From UBA4923 sp964486135 (GTDB taxonomy: Bacteria > Bacillota > Clostridia > Saccharofermentanales > DTU023): a DNA stretch of 64,000 nt. This document shows, in pieces, positions 35,559 to 43,643 of the stretch. The stretch spans positions 4,333-68,332 of the forward strand of contig CAZAKT010000004.1 of NCBI GenBank assembly GCA_964486135.1, in the 5' to 3' direction. The position numbers were made by a program, and so were the translations under genes. Position 1 is the stretch's first letter. Every line of letters starts with the position of its first letter. The notes under the pieces were generated by a model, which was not told the origin of the DNA, ran no database searches, and saw only the letters and a program-made list of their open reading frames with translations.

Positions 35559-35603
35559 GGAACCTTCTAGAACAACTTAACATTATGCGGAATATCAGTC
35601 AAT
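35559..35603 (-). promoter_or_regulatory. 45-bp promoter/operator box, copy 2 (upstream of importer 2 operon)
   Basis: Matches 27829-27873 at 42 of 45 positions. On the minus strand it contains TTGACT, a 17-bp spacer and TAAGTT, then the palindrome TTCTAGAA. Sequence identity stops abruptly on both sides, so this is a selected regulatory element and not a longer duplication. Confidence 0.75.
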
Positions 35604-35726
35604 ACAAAATGAACAAACATGAAAGTCCGGTATTGAAATGCACTAGTGAAAACCGCAAAACCAGGAAGTTCAATCCTGCCTTTTCGTCCAATCTTATTGG
35701 GCCTGACCGGGAAATTGAAGAAGCTC

Positions 35727-35757
35727 ATCTGGCACTCTCAGCTAAAGAGTGCCAGAT
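35727..35757 (+). promoter_or_regulatory. CIRCE operator (HrcA binding site) upstream of hsp20
   Basis: CTGGCACTC (35729-35737), nine bases, then GAGTGCCAG (35747-35755): the invariant GCACTC-N9-GAGTGC core of CIRCE, with flanks that remain palindromic (AT...AT). The consensus begins TTA where this has CTG. It implies HrcA repression of the heat-shock gene 142 bp downstream. Apart from this, 35604-35898 holds no gene. Confidence 0.85.
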
Positions 35758-35898
35758 TTCAAAATTCCTACAGATGGGTTTTCTTTTTTCTCCACAAACA
35801 GCCGCTAGACTGGTTAAAAGAAGAAATCACCGTGATCCCCTGCCTCTTGCCCGGGGTGGTCGGTTTCACGGCAGAAAATGGAATAAGGAGGAAGAATT

Positions 35899-36327
35899 AT
35901 GTTTGATTTGATTCCCTACGGGCGGCGCGACCGCAGCCTGGTCGGCGATTTGAATCGCTGGTTGGGTGGTTCTTTCCTGCAGGATTTTGCTGGTGTGCGC
36001 GGATTTAAGGTTGATATCCAGGACAAGGGCGACCATTACCTTTTGGAGGCTGATCTGCCTGGGGCCAGGAAAGAGGATATCAAGATCAGCTTGGACGGCC
36101 AGTACCTGACCATCCGGGCCGAACAGAATATGGAAAAGAAGGAGGAGCGCAAGGACTATGTCTATCAGGAGCGTTCCTACGGATCCTGCTCCCGGAGCTT
36201 TGATGTGTCCGGTGTCAAGTCCGATGAGATCAAGGGCAAGTTTGCGGACGGTGTCCTGACACTCACCCTTCCCAAGCAGGAAGAGAAAAAAGAAGCCGGG
36301 ACGATCGAGATCGAGATCGAGGACTGA
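35899..36327 (+). CDS. Hsp20/alpha-crystallin small heat-shock protein
   Basis: A 142-residue ATP-independent holdase that keeps unfolding proteins soluble. The alpha-crystallin domain spans about residues 35-130: FKVDIQDKGDHYLLEADLPG at its start, the dimer-forming YQERSYGSCSRSFD loop, and the diagnostic C-terminal pattern FADGVLTLTLPK. AAGGAGG precedes the ATG at 35899. It is a single-gene transcript between a CIRCE operator and a strong terminator, so it is probably heat-inducible through HrcA. Confidence 0.93.
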   Translation: MFDLIPYGRRDRSLVGDLNRWLGGSFLQDFAGVRGFKVDIQDKGDHYLLEADLPGARKEDIKISLDGQYLTIRAEQNMEKKEERKDYVYQERSYGSCSRSFDVSGVKSDEIKGKFADGVLTLTLPKQEEKKEAGTIEIEIED

Positions 36328-36351
36328 TCCCTCTTTCAATCAACCGCTGAG

Positions 36352-36376
36352 GGGCGCGTTCTACGCGCCCTTTTTT
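36352..36376 (+). terminator. Rho-independent terminator of hsp20
   Basis: GGGCGCG (36352-36358) and CGCGCCC (36364-36370) with a five-base loop, followed by TTTTTT. The stop codon of the convergent hydrolase gene lies in the loop. Confidence 0.9.
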
Positions 36377-37134
36377 GATCCCTGCCGGTCGGTCATCCGG
36401 GCAAGCGAACGGAGTTCTTCCGACAGAAAGGCCTTATCTTTCGGAAGGTGGTATTTATGGTCTGAGTCCGCGAGCGTATGGAGGCGGATCCCGGGGTTGA
36501 CTGCCAGGCAGGCGGCTGAGGCCGGTGACACGATCTCATCCTTTCCCGACTGGTACACATAGGTTGGGACCGTGAGCTCCGGAATCCTTGACCGGATCCT
36601 CCTCATTTCGACAAGGAGCTCATAGTAGCGGGGAATGAAGCCCAAATACCGCCAGATCCTCCTGTCCGGCTCGATACTGTAAAGGGATTTCGCTGCCTGG
36701 ATAGCAGGATCACCCTTATCGCCAAGCCCCAGGGCAGTCCTGATCGAGTGAGTTGCCGCCGTCGGCCTGGCCCTTACATTGAGAGGCACGGCGAGAAGGA
36801 AAAGACCCCTCACTTTCCCCGGAAGCCGCAGGCCTTGTTCAATGGCAAGCAAGGTTCCCATGGAATGGCCTACCAGGACGATGGATTCATGCCGGGCTGC
36901 CAGCTCGTCGACAACGCGGGTCACCTGCCCCTTCCAGGCCGCCATGGAAGAACGGGAAAAATCGAGGGTGCTGCCGCCATGTCCCTCAATAAGAATTGAG
37001 TGGATGGTCCAGCCTTCAGGCAGGCAGGCGTAGAAGTCCTGGAAGAAATTGGGTGATCCGCAAATGCCATGAATAAACACAGCAGCCGTCTGGCTTCCCG
37101 GCACTTCGCGTCTGTATTCACGGTGTTCACCCAT
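36361..37134 (-). CDS. Alpha/beta hydrolase (carboxylesterase/monoacylglycerol lipase-like)
   Basis: A 257-residue cytoplasmic hydrolase. The oxyanion-hole region is VFIHGICGSPNFF (16-28), the nucleophile elbow GHSMGT places Ser near residue 92, and DEIVSPASA and DSDHKYHLPKD supply the likely Asp and His of the triad. The layout resembles Est30-type carboxylesterases and monoacylglycerol lipases, acting on short esters or lipids. It ends inside the hsp20 terminator. No operon partner is obvious. Confidence 0.82.
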   Translation of the reverse strand: MGEHREYRREVPGSQTAAVFIHGICGSPNFFQDFYACLPEGWTIHSILIEGHGGSTLDFSRSSMAAWKGQVTRVVDELAARHESIVLVGHSMGTLLAIEQGLRLPGKVRGLFLLAVPLNVRARPTAATHSIRTALGLGDKGDPAIQAAKSLYSIEPDRRIWRYLGFIPRYYELLVEMRRIRSRIPELTVPTYVYQSGKDEIVSPASAACLAVNPGIRLHTLADSDHKYHLPKDKAFLSEELRSLARMTDRQGSKKGA

Positions 37135-37162
37135 GCTTGCACACCCCGAATACCATTATAGG

Positions 37163-37390
37163 TCAAATAGGAAGGGTGGAGATGAGGGGCTGACCTTCCC
37201 GGTTGACCAGTACGGTAAGCCCGCCACCGTAGCCCACCTTACGGTAGAGATAGTTTACCCCTGTCTCCCGGTCAACCCATATCTCAATGCCATCCACAAC
37301 TCCCTGGGAATAGGTCTTGACAAATCGTTTCCCCCCGGACGGGTGCTCAAAATTGAAGTCACCCTCCGGCCTCCTCCTGAATAGGCTCAT
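37163..37390 (-). CDS. Small DUF6440-like protein
   Basis: A 75-residue basic protein. The pattern SQGVVDGIEIWVDRETGVNYLY...GYGGGLTVLVNREGQP resembles the small DUF6440 family (a regulatory-looking beta-rich domain with a conserved GGLT). AAGGAGT precedes the ATG at a good distance. It is 28 bp upstream of the hydrolase gene and may be cotranscribed with it. Function unknown. Confidence 0.7.
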   Translation of the reverse strand: MSLFRRRPEGDFNFEHPSGGKRFVKTYSQGVVDGIEIWVDRETGVNYLYRKVGYGGGLTVLVNREGQPLISTLPI

Positions 37391-37420
37391 TGCTTGAACT
37401 CCTTATCCTGTCCAATCCTG

Positions 37421-38605
37421 TCAAACAAGCCTGGCAATCGCCCTCTCGATCCGGTCCATGGCTTCGACAATATTTTCTAGTGAAATGGAATAAGTCAAGC
37501 GGACCGCTTGGGGGGCCTCAAAAGCGTTTCCGGGGATAATGGCTACTTCAGCCTCATCAAGCAGATAATCCGCCAGGGCAGAGCTGTCTTCAATCAGCCT
37601 TCCGTCAACTTGCGTCCCGAAAAGACCCGAGACATCGGGAAAGAGGTAAAAGGCCCCATCTGGGAAGGGACAACGAATCCCGGGCAGGGCACTCACTCGC
37701 TTATAGAGGTAATCCCGCCTTTCTTCGAATGCTTTTCGCATTTCCTCGACGTAGCTGTCGCAGGACTCCAAGGCCTCCAGCGCCGCCCATTGAACAAAGG
37801 AGGTCGGATGGGATAGGGTGTGTCCCTGGATGGCTGACATACCCTTGATGATTTCTTTGGGAGCGGCGGCATAGCCCAAGCGCCAGCCGGTCATAGAGTA
37901 GGCCTTGGAAAAGCCGTTGACAGTCACCGTCCTGGCCTTAATTTCTGGTGAAAAGGAAGCGATGCTGATGTGCGGCTTGTCGCCATAGATCAGTTTTTCA
38001 TAGACTTCATCCGTTATGATAAAAAAATCGTACTTAAGGGCAAGGTCCGCCACTTGGCGAAGACTTGCCTCGGAATAAACGGCGCCGGTCGGATTGTTGG
38101 GACTGTTGATCAATAAAATGCGTGTTTTCGGCGTGATGGCGGCCTCAATCGCCTCTGGATCCAGCTGATTATCCTCTGTCACGGGGACCAGCACGGGAAC
38201 GGCACCCGCCAGCTTGACCATCTCAACGTAACTCACCCAGCAGGGGGTGGGGATGATCACCTGATCTGATGGATTGCAAAGCGCTTGGAGAGCCAGAGTC
38301 AATACATATTTGGCACCTACTGAAAAAAGTATCTCGTCAATTGAGCAATCAATTTTATTTTCTTCAAGTAGTTTGCCGGCAACCGCCTTGCGTAGCTCGG
38401 GAATGCCCGGCGTCTGTGTGTACTTGGTCTTGCCTTCCTGCATGGCCTTGTAGGCCGCTTCTATAACCGGAGGCGGCGTGTTGAAGTCGGGCTCCCCACC
38501 ATTCAGTGGGATAATTTTTTTACCTTCCGCCCTCAACTGAGCGACCTTGCTATTAAGTTCCAGCGTCTGTGATGGCGCCATCTTCCGAATACGTTCTGAG
38601 ATCAT
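37421..38605 (-). CDS. Class I/II pyridoxal-phosphate aminotransferase (aspartate aminotransferase-like)
   Basis: A 394-residue fold-type I aminotransferase, probably transferring the amino group of aspartate or a related amino acid to 2-oxoglutarate. GGEPDFNTPPPVIEAA is at 35-50, the NNPTGA loop near 168 and the PLP-binding lysine in NGFSKAYSMTGWRLGY near 230. The start at 38605 has GGAGAGG; the frame extends to 38686 but would overlap the upstream gene. It lies 13 bp after the PEP carboxykinase gene, so the pair could link oxaloacetate made from or for PEP to amino acid metabolism. Confidence 0.92.
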   Translation of the reverse strand: MISERIRKMAPSQTLELNSKVAQLRAEGKKIIPLNGGEPDFNTPPPVIEAAYKAMQEGKTKYTQTPGIPELRKAVAGKLLEENKIDCSIDEILFSVGAKYVLTLALQALCNPSDQVIIPTPCWVSYVEMVKLAGAVPVLVPVTEDNQLDPEAIEAAITPKTRILLINSPNNPTGAVYSEASLRQVADLALKYDFFIITDEVYEKLIYGDKPHISIASFSPEIKARTVTVNGFSKAYSMTGWRLGYAAAPKEIIKGMSAIQGHTLSHPTSFVQWAALEALESCDSYVEEMRKAFEERRDYLYKRVSALPGIRCPFPDGAFYLFPDVSGLFGTQVDGRLIEDSSALADYLLDEAEVAIIPGNAFEAPQAVRLTYSISLENIVEAMDRIERAIARLV

Positions 38606-38618
38606 AGTCACCTCTCCA

Positions 38619-40412
38619 TCAGTCCTCAAAATTTGCCCTGACCCGGGCGAGTTGATTGAATAATTCCTCAGGCATCTTTGGCCCATAGGTCTTGAAATGC
38701 TGTTCGACTGCGTCCAGTTCGGCTATCCATTCCTCAGGCTCAATTGTCGTGATGGCCTCAAGGTCCTCCACAGGCACATCCAGCCCTGCCAGGTCAAGAT
38801 CTTCCCGGCGCGGCATATAACCGATGGGTGTTTCGTCCGCCCCGACCAAACCATCACAGCGCTCAACAACCCATTTGAGAACCCGGCTGTTTTCGCCAAA
38901 GCCTGGCCAGAGGAAGCGGCCGTCCTCACCACGTCTGAACCAGTTGACCGCAAAAATCTTCGGCAGTTTCCCCGGGTCCGTCTTCCTGCCCGTAACCAAC
39001 CAGTGGTTCAGGTAGTCGGCAACGTGATAGCCGATGAAGGGGGTCATGGCAAAAGGATCCCGCCGGACCTGGCCGATCTTGTCAGAGATGACCGCCGCTG
39101 TTATTTCAGAGCCCATAATGGCGCCCAGGAAGACACCGTGTTCCCAATCGAAACTTTGGTAAACGAGCGGGACCGTCGTTGGACGGCGGCCCCCGACCAG
39201 GATGGCGTCAATCGGGACACCGCGGGGATCCTCCCAATTGGAGGCAATGGAGGGGCAGTTTTTTGCCGGCGCGGTAAAACGCGCGTTGGGATGTGCCGCC
39301 TTCTCCTTCGAATCTGGCGTCCAGTCACGGGCCCGCCAATCAATCAGATGATCCGGCGGCGGATCGTCCCCGTCCTCCCACCAAACATCCCCATCATCGG
39401 TCAAGGCGACATTGGTATAGATGGTATCCTTGCGGATGCTGTCCATGGCATTCGGGTTCGACCCATAGGAGGTACCCGGCGCGACACCGAAAAAGCCCGC
39501 CTCCGCGTTGATCGCGTACAGGCGGCCATCCTCACCAAAGCGCATCCAGGCGATATCGTCCCCGATGGTTTCCACCTGCCAGCCCGGTATGGTGGGTTTC
39601 AGCATGGCCAGGTTGGTCTTGCCGCAGGCGGACGGGAAAGCCCCGCAGACGTAATAGGACTTGCCCTCGGGAGAGGTCAATTTCAAGATAAGCATATGTT
39701 CGGCCAGCCAGCCTTCGTCCCGGGCCAAAACCGAGGCGATGCGCAGGGCGAAACACTTTTTGCCCAGGAGGGCATTGCCGCCATAGCCCGACCCATAGGA
39801 CCAGATCTCACGCGTTTCGGGAAAATGACTGATATACTTTTTTTCCATGGGCGCGCAGGGCCAGGGCACATCAGCCTCACCGGGCTCCAGCGGGGCCCCC
39901 ACTGAATGAAGGCAGGGGACAAAATCGCCCTCCTCACCCAGCTGGTCAAGGACCTCCTTCCCCATACGGGTCATGATCCTCATATTGGTCACAACGTAGG
40001 CACTGTCCGTTATTTCAATACCAATTTTTGAGGCGGGTGAGCCCAAAGGTCCCATACAAAACGGTATAATATACATTGTCCGTCCCCGCATTGCCCCCCG
40101 GTAGAGTCCCCTCATGGTCTCCTTCAGTTCAAGCGGATCGATCCAATTGTTGGTAGGTCCGGCGTCATCCTCCTTAAGGGAAGCAATGAAGGTCCGGTCT
40201 TCGACACGGGCTACGTCGGACGGGTCGCTACGGAAGAGATAACATCCGGGACGCTTCGTCCCATTGAGTTCTACAGCCGCACCGCTCTCGGCGCAAGCCT
40301 TCAACAAGCCCTCATTTTCTTCCTCCGACCCATCACACCAATGGACACGGTCGGGCTGGAGAAGCTCCACCATCTCCTCTATCCATTCCAAGAGTTTTGA
40401 ATGCCTGGTCAT
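38619..40412 (-). CDS. pckG: Phosphoenolpyruvate carboxykinase (GTP)
   Basis: A 597-residue GTP-type PEPCK, interconverting oxaloacetate and PEP plus CO2. The active-site loop FPSACGKTNLAM (near 258-269) carries the Cys and P-loop Lys specific for the GTP form, and the mobile-lid and guanine-binding regions (NWFRRGEDGRFLWPGFGENSRVLKW, here cited by position near 490-515) are conserved. The start at 40412 (MTRHSKLL) follows CCGGAGGG; the frame to 40469 is rejected. It is cotranscribed with the aminotransferase downstream. Confidence 0.96.
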   Translation of the reverse strand: MTRHSKLLEWIEEMVELLQPDRVHWCDGSEEENEGLLKACAESGAAVELNGTKRPGCYLFRSDPSDVARVEDRTFIASLKEDDAGPTNNWIDPLELKETMRGLYRGAMRGRTMYIIPFCMGPLGSPASKIGIEITDSAYVVTNMRIMTRMGKEVLDQLGEEGDFVPCLHSVGAPLEPGEADVPWPCAPMEKKYISHFPETREIWSYGSGYGGNALLGKKCFALRIASVLARDEGWLAEHMLILKLTSPEGKSYYVCGAFPSACGKTNLAMLKPTIPGWQVETIGDDIAWMRFGEDGRLYAINAEAGFFGVAPGTSYGSNPNAMDSIRKDTIYTNVALTDDGDVWWEDGDDPPPDHLIDWRARDWTPDSKEKAAHPNARFTAPAKNCPSIASNWEDPRGVPIDAILVGGRRPTTVPLVYQSFDWEHGVFLGAIMGSEITAAVISDKIGQVRRDPFAMTPFIGYHVADYLNHWLVTGRKTDPGKLPKIFAVNWFRRGEDGRFLWPGFGENSRVLKWVVERCDGLVGADETPIGYMPRREDLDLAGLDVPVEDLEAITTIEPEEWIAELDAVEQHFKTYGPKMPEELFNQLARVRANFED

Positions 40413-40439
40413 CTTTATTCCCTCCGGCCTAATAAAATC

Positions 40440-40469
40440 GTTATAAGAGAGTTTACCACGAGCGGGCAA
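40440..40469 (-). promoter_or_regulatory. Putative promoter of pckG
   Basis: On the minus strand TTGCCC (40469-40464), 18 bp, then TATAAC (40445-40440), 27 bp before the ATG. Pattern match only. Confidence 0.45.
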
Positions 40470-40565
40470 GCCCCAGCCTCTTAAAATGTAAAATTATTAG
40501 TAAAACATAATGTAATATAAATCCCTGAACTTTCGCCACATTGCCCGCTTGATTTGATTAGCATA

Positions 40566-40594
40566 TTGACATTCTTGGTAATATCAGATAGATT
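40566..40594 (+). promoter_or_regulatory. Putative promoter of the second GntR regulator
   Basis: TTGACA (40566-40571), 17 bp, then TAGATT (40589-40594). It leaves a leader of roughly 125 nt before the proposed TTG start. The 314 bp between pckG and this regulator hold only these divergent promoters and an AT-rich stretch (40480-40525). Confidence 0.55.
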
Positions 40595-40726
40595 ATAGAC
40601 CCTGAGCGGCCCCTTTTGTTGTCTCAGTGGAAAATCTTATCTGAATTCAATGTCGCTGGTACGCAGTTTTTTGGTTGTTTTGTGTGTATCATTAGCCTGT
40701 GCCTGAGGGCGGGAGAGGCAAATAAG

Positions 40727-41455
40727 TTGAAAAACATACATTACGACAGTGACAGCATCTGGCATGCTTTGTTGGCGGATATCCGTGACGGACGCTATAA
40801 AAACGTCGATAAGCTACCGCCAGAGACGGAGCTCGCGACCGAACTTGGGATCAGCAGAACCCAGTTGCGCGACGGTCTTTCCATTCTTGAACAAAACGGT
40901 TTCATCACCCGGCGGCGTGGCATAGGTACCGTGATCAACCGCCAGGTCGTCAGCGTATTGACGCGGATTGACCAGGAGATGGAGTTCAATGCCATGGTCC
41001 AGCAGGCGGGGTATGAGCCCGAGATGATCCTTCTTTCCGTTGATGTCAAGACAGGAAATCAACTGATAACGGATAAGCTCCAGGTCCAGCTCAACACCCC
41101 TGTACTCACCCTGACAAAATTGGTGACGGCCGACGGCAGGCCAGCCATCTTCTGCATCGATTATGTCGCTTTTTCGATCATCAAGGATTTCAGCTATACA
41201 AGGGAGGATCTCTCCCTCCCTGTATTCCATTTCCTCAGCAAGTTCTGTGACACGGATGTCGTCATGGACCTGACCGAGGTGAAGCCGATCGTGGCGGATA
41301 CTTTTTTAAGTGAGATGCTGCAAATTGAAGAGGGTCTACCGCTCCTTTATCTGGATGAAGTCGCCTATAACATCGAAAATGAGGTCGTCATGTATTGCCA
41401 GGAATATTATGCCGATGGTTTCCTGAAACATGTAGTCCTGCGGAAAAAGATTTAG
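40727..41455 (+). CDS. GntR/HutC-family transcriptional regulator with UTRA domain (second)
   Basis: A 242-residue regulator with an N-terminal winged helix (DSIWHALLADI, NVDKLPPETELATELGISRTQLRDGL; about 10-70) and a C-terminal UTRA effector domain (about 85-235). The frame is open from a TTG at 40616, but its first 37 residues do not look like the family; the TTG at 40727 is preceded by GGGAGAGG at a good distance and gives the normal N-terminus, so it is used with some doubt. It lies directly upstream of the ptb operon in the same direction and could regulate it or the divergent pckG; the target is not shown. Confidence 0.8.
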   Translation: MKNIHYDSDSIWHALLADIRDGRYKNVDKLPPETELATELGISRTQLRDGLSILEQNGFITRRRGIGTVINRQVVSVLTRIDQEMEFNAMVQQAGYEPEMILLSVDVKTGNQLITDKLQVQLNTPVLTLTKLVTADGRPAIFCIDYVAFSIIKDFSYTREDLSLPVFHFLSKFCDTDVVMDLTEVKPIVADTFLSEMLQIEEGLPLLYLDEVAYNIENEVVMYCQEYYADGFLKHVVLRKKI

Positions 41456-41532
41456 CCTCCATCCCTTTCAAGCCCGGATAAATTCCATTTAAGTCAGACA
41501 AGAAGGGTGAATCAGCCTTTCTTTTGTGCAGT

Positions 41533-41562
41533 TTGACCTCCTGTTACAGGGTAGAGTAAACT
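41533..41562 (+). promoter_or_regulatory. Putative promoter of the branched-chain acid fermentation operon
   Basis: TTGACC (41533-41538), 18 bp, then TAAACT (41557-41562), about 88 bp before ptb. A 6-bp hairpin TCCGGG...CCCGGA (41603-41622) lies in the leader. Confidence 0.5.
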
Positions 41563-41649
41563 GATTCAAGCAGGGCGGTTCCTTCTTGAATAAGAGGAAT
41601 CATCCGGGACCAAGGCCCCGGAACAGGGATTGAAAACGAGGGGGTAAGC

Positions 41650-42561
41650 GTGATCCAGTCATTCACTTTGATGAGTGAACGGGTGAAAAGGCTGGGACGT
41701 CAACGGATCGTCGTTGCGGCCGCGCACGATCTTGATGTCTTGCTGTCAATCGTCAAAGCCTGGCAACTTGGAATTGTGGATCCCATCCTGGTCGGAGAAA
41801 AGACAGAGATTGAAAGAATCGCCAGCTTCGCCAAGCTTGACCTCGCCCCTTTTGAAATTATCGACCAGCCGGACGACGCGGAAGCCTGCCGTCTGGCGGT
41901 TGGACTTGTCCGCCAGGGACTGGCTGCCTCAATTATGAAGGGCCTGGTCGGTACAGCCCCCCTTTTCAAGGCCATCCTAAGCAGGGAAAATGGTTTAAGG
42001 GACAGGAAATTGCTGTCACATGTCGGTTTTTTCTGCCTTGCCAGGACAGGACGTTCCCTCCTTGTCACGGACGCCGCCTTGAATATCGCCCCGGACCTGA
42101 ACGCAAAAAGACTAATAGTTGAAAATGCTGTCGAAGCCGCCCGGCTCCTGGGCGCGGGCTTGCCCAAGGTCGCCTGCGTCTGTGCGCTCGAAAGGGTCAA
42201 CCCCCAGATGGCGGCCACCCTGGACGCGGCCGAACTGGTCCGTATGAACCGGCAGGGGGAAATGGCAGACTGTCTTGTCGGCGGCCCTTTCGCCCTCGAC
42301 AATGCCCTTTTCATTGAGGCGGCCCGGCGCAAGGGTATTGAGGACCCGGTGGCCGGTGACCCTGATATCCTCCTCCTGCCTGATATTGAGGCGGGAAATG
42401 TCCTTTACAAAGCCCTTTCCTTTGTCTGCGAGGCCCCTTCCGCCGGCGTCGTCCTGGGCGCCAGGGCACCGATCATCGTGACATCACGAAGCGACAAGGA
42501 CGAGACTAAACTCAATTCCATCTTGCTGGCCCTCTATCTGGCAGCCGCGAAGGAGAAATAG
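41650..42561 (+). CDS. ptb: Phosphate butyryltransferase-type phosphotransacylase
   Basis: A 303-residue member of the Pta/Ptb family, exchanging CoA of an acyl-CoA for phosphate. Visible family blocks include SIMKGLVGTAPLFKAIL (around 97-113), the DAALNIAPDL stretch (around 140) and the C-terminal VLGARAPIIVTSRSDKDETKLNS (around 268-290). The start is a GTG at 41650 with GAGGGGG upstream; an ATG seven codons later lacks such a site. The next gene is butyrate kinase and the operon also encodes a branched 2-oxoacid oxidoreductase, so isobutyryl-, isovaleryl- and 2-methylbutyryl-CoA are likely substrates. Confidence 0.9.
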   Translation: MIQSFTLMSERVKRLGRQRIVVAAAHDLDVLLSIVKAWQLGIVDPILVGEKTEIERIASFAKLDLAPFEIIDQPDDAEACRLAVGLVRQGLAASIMKGLVGTAPLFKAILSRENGLRDRKLLSHVGFFCLARTGRSLLVTDAALNIAPDLNAKRLIVENAVEAARLLGAGLPKVACVCALERVNPQMAATLDAAELVRMNRQGEMADCLVGGPFALDNALFIEAARRKGIEDPVAGDPDILLLPDIEAGNVLYKALSFVCEAPSAGVVLGARAPIIVTSRSDKDETKLNSILLALYLAAAKEK

Positions 42562-42562
42562 T

Positions 42563-43639
42563 ATGACACGTTTACTGGTTGTCAATCCCGGATCAACCTC
42601 GACCAAGTTCGGCGTTTTCAAGAACGGGCAGGCCGAATTTACCAAGAGTATCCGGCACGAGGATCAATTCAGGGAGCTTCCTGACCTGATAAGCCAGCTC
42701 CCCATCAGAAAGAAGATGATCTGTGACGCGCTGGTGGAGAGGGGAATCGACCTTGGCACCCTGAACGCCATCGTCGGTCGCGGTGGTATCCTGCACCCCC
42801 TGAAGGCAGGGGTCTACCAGGTCAATCCGGATATGATCCAGGATCTCGAGACCTGCCGCTATGGGGTTCATGCCAGCAATTTGGGTGGCCTCATCGCTGA
42901 GTCCATCGCGAATATGCTGGGAATTGAAGCCTATATCGCCGATCCGGTAATCGTTGATGAGATGGACGACCTGGCCCGCTATACCGGCTGGCCCGCATTC
43001 GAGAGAAAGTCAATGTTCCATGCCCTCAACCAGAAGGCGGTCGCCCGCCGCTACGCGCGGGAGTATGGCTCCCCTTACGAGGACGTCAAGCTTATTGTCG
43101 CCCATCTGGGTGGAGGCGTTTCCGTGGGCGCCCATAGGGGAGGCCGTGTGGTTGACGTCAACAATGCCCTCCTGGGTGACGGCCCCTTCTCAGCTGAGAG
43201 GACCGGGGGGCTCCCCTTCGGCTCTGTCATGGACTATTCTTTCTCCGGCCACTATACACAGGAGGAGATGAAGCGGATGTTCGTCGGCAGAGGCGGCCTG
43301 GTTGCCTACCTGGGCACCGGGGATGTGATCGAGATCCATGACCGGATCGAAAGGGGAGATGAGCAGGCCAGACAGGTCCTGGAAGCCATGGCCTATCAGG
43401 TGTCAAAGGAAATCGGGGCGGCCGCAGCCGTCTTGGAAGGCGACGTTGACGCCATCATCATCACCGGAGGAATTGCCCACGACAGCTACACGATCGACTG
43501 GATCAGGCAACGGGTTTCCTTCATCGCCCCCCTTGTCATCTACCCCGGTGAAGATGAGCTGACGGCCCTGGCTGAAATAGTTGGCAATGCCCTGGAAGGA
43601 CGGTTTCCAATCAACAATTATGAGAAAAAGGCTGACTGA
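42563..43639 (+). CDS. buk: Butyrate / branched-chain fatty acid kinase
   Basis: A 358-residue acetokinase-family enzyme that makes ATP and a carboxylic acid from acyl phosphate. The N-terminal VVNPGSTSTKFGVF (5-18) and later HLGGGVSVGAHRGGRVVDVNN (around 176-196) bind phosphate and nucleotide; IITGGIAHD is near the C-terminus. The length and VVNPGSTSTK start are typical of butyrate kinase and distinct from the acetate kinase at 59330. It begins one base after the ptb stop, so the two are coupled and give substrate-level phosphorylation. Confidence 0.95.
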   Translation: MTRLLVVNPGSTSTKFGVFKNGQAEFTKSIRHEDQFRELPDLISQLPIRKKMICDALVERGIDLGTLNAIVGRGGILHPLKAGVYQVNPDMIQDLETCRYGVHASNLGGLIAESIANMLGIEAYIADPVIVDEMDDLARYTGWPAFERKSMFHALNQKAVARRYAREYGSPYEDVKLIVAHLGGGVSVGAHRGGRVVDVNNALLGDGPFSAERTGGLPFGSVMDYSFSGHYTQEEMKRMFVGRGGLVAYLGTGDVIEIHDRIERGDEQARQVLEAMAYQVSKEIGAAAAVLEGDVDAIIITGGIAHDSYTIDWIRQRVSFIAPLVIYPGEDELTALAEIVGNALEGRFPINNYEKKAD

Positions 43640-43643
43640 CCGC

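Noticed and set aside
35604..35898. Short plus-strand frames between the Amadori locus and hsp20
   Set aside because: They cross the CIRCE operator and lack ribosome binding sites or recognisable features.
35866..36339. 157-codon minus-strand frame over hsp20
   Set aside because: Antisense to a clear alpha-crystallin-domain gene with its own operator, ribosome binding site and terminator.
38697..39905. 402-codon open frame antisense to pckG
   Set aside because: Entirely inside the PEP carboxykinase gene on the other strand; composition is typical of an antisense shadow.
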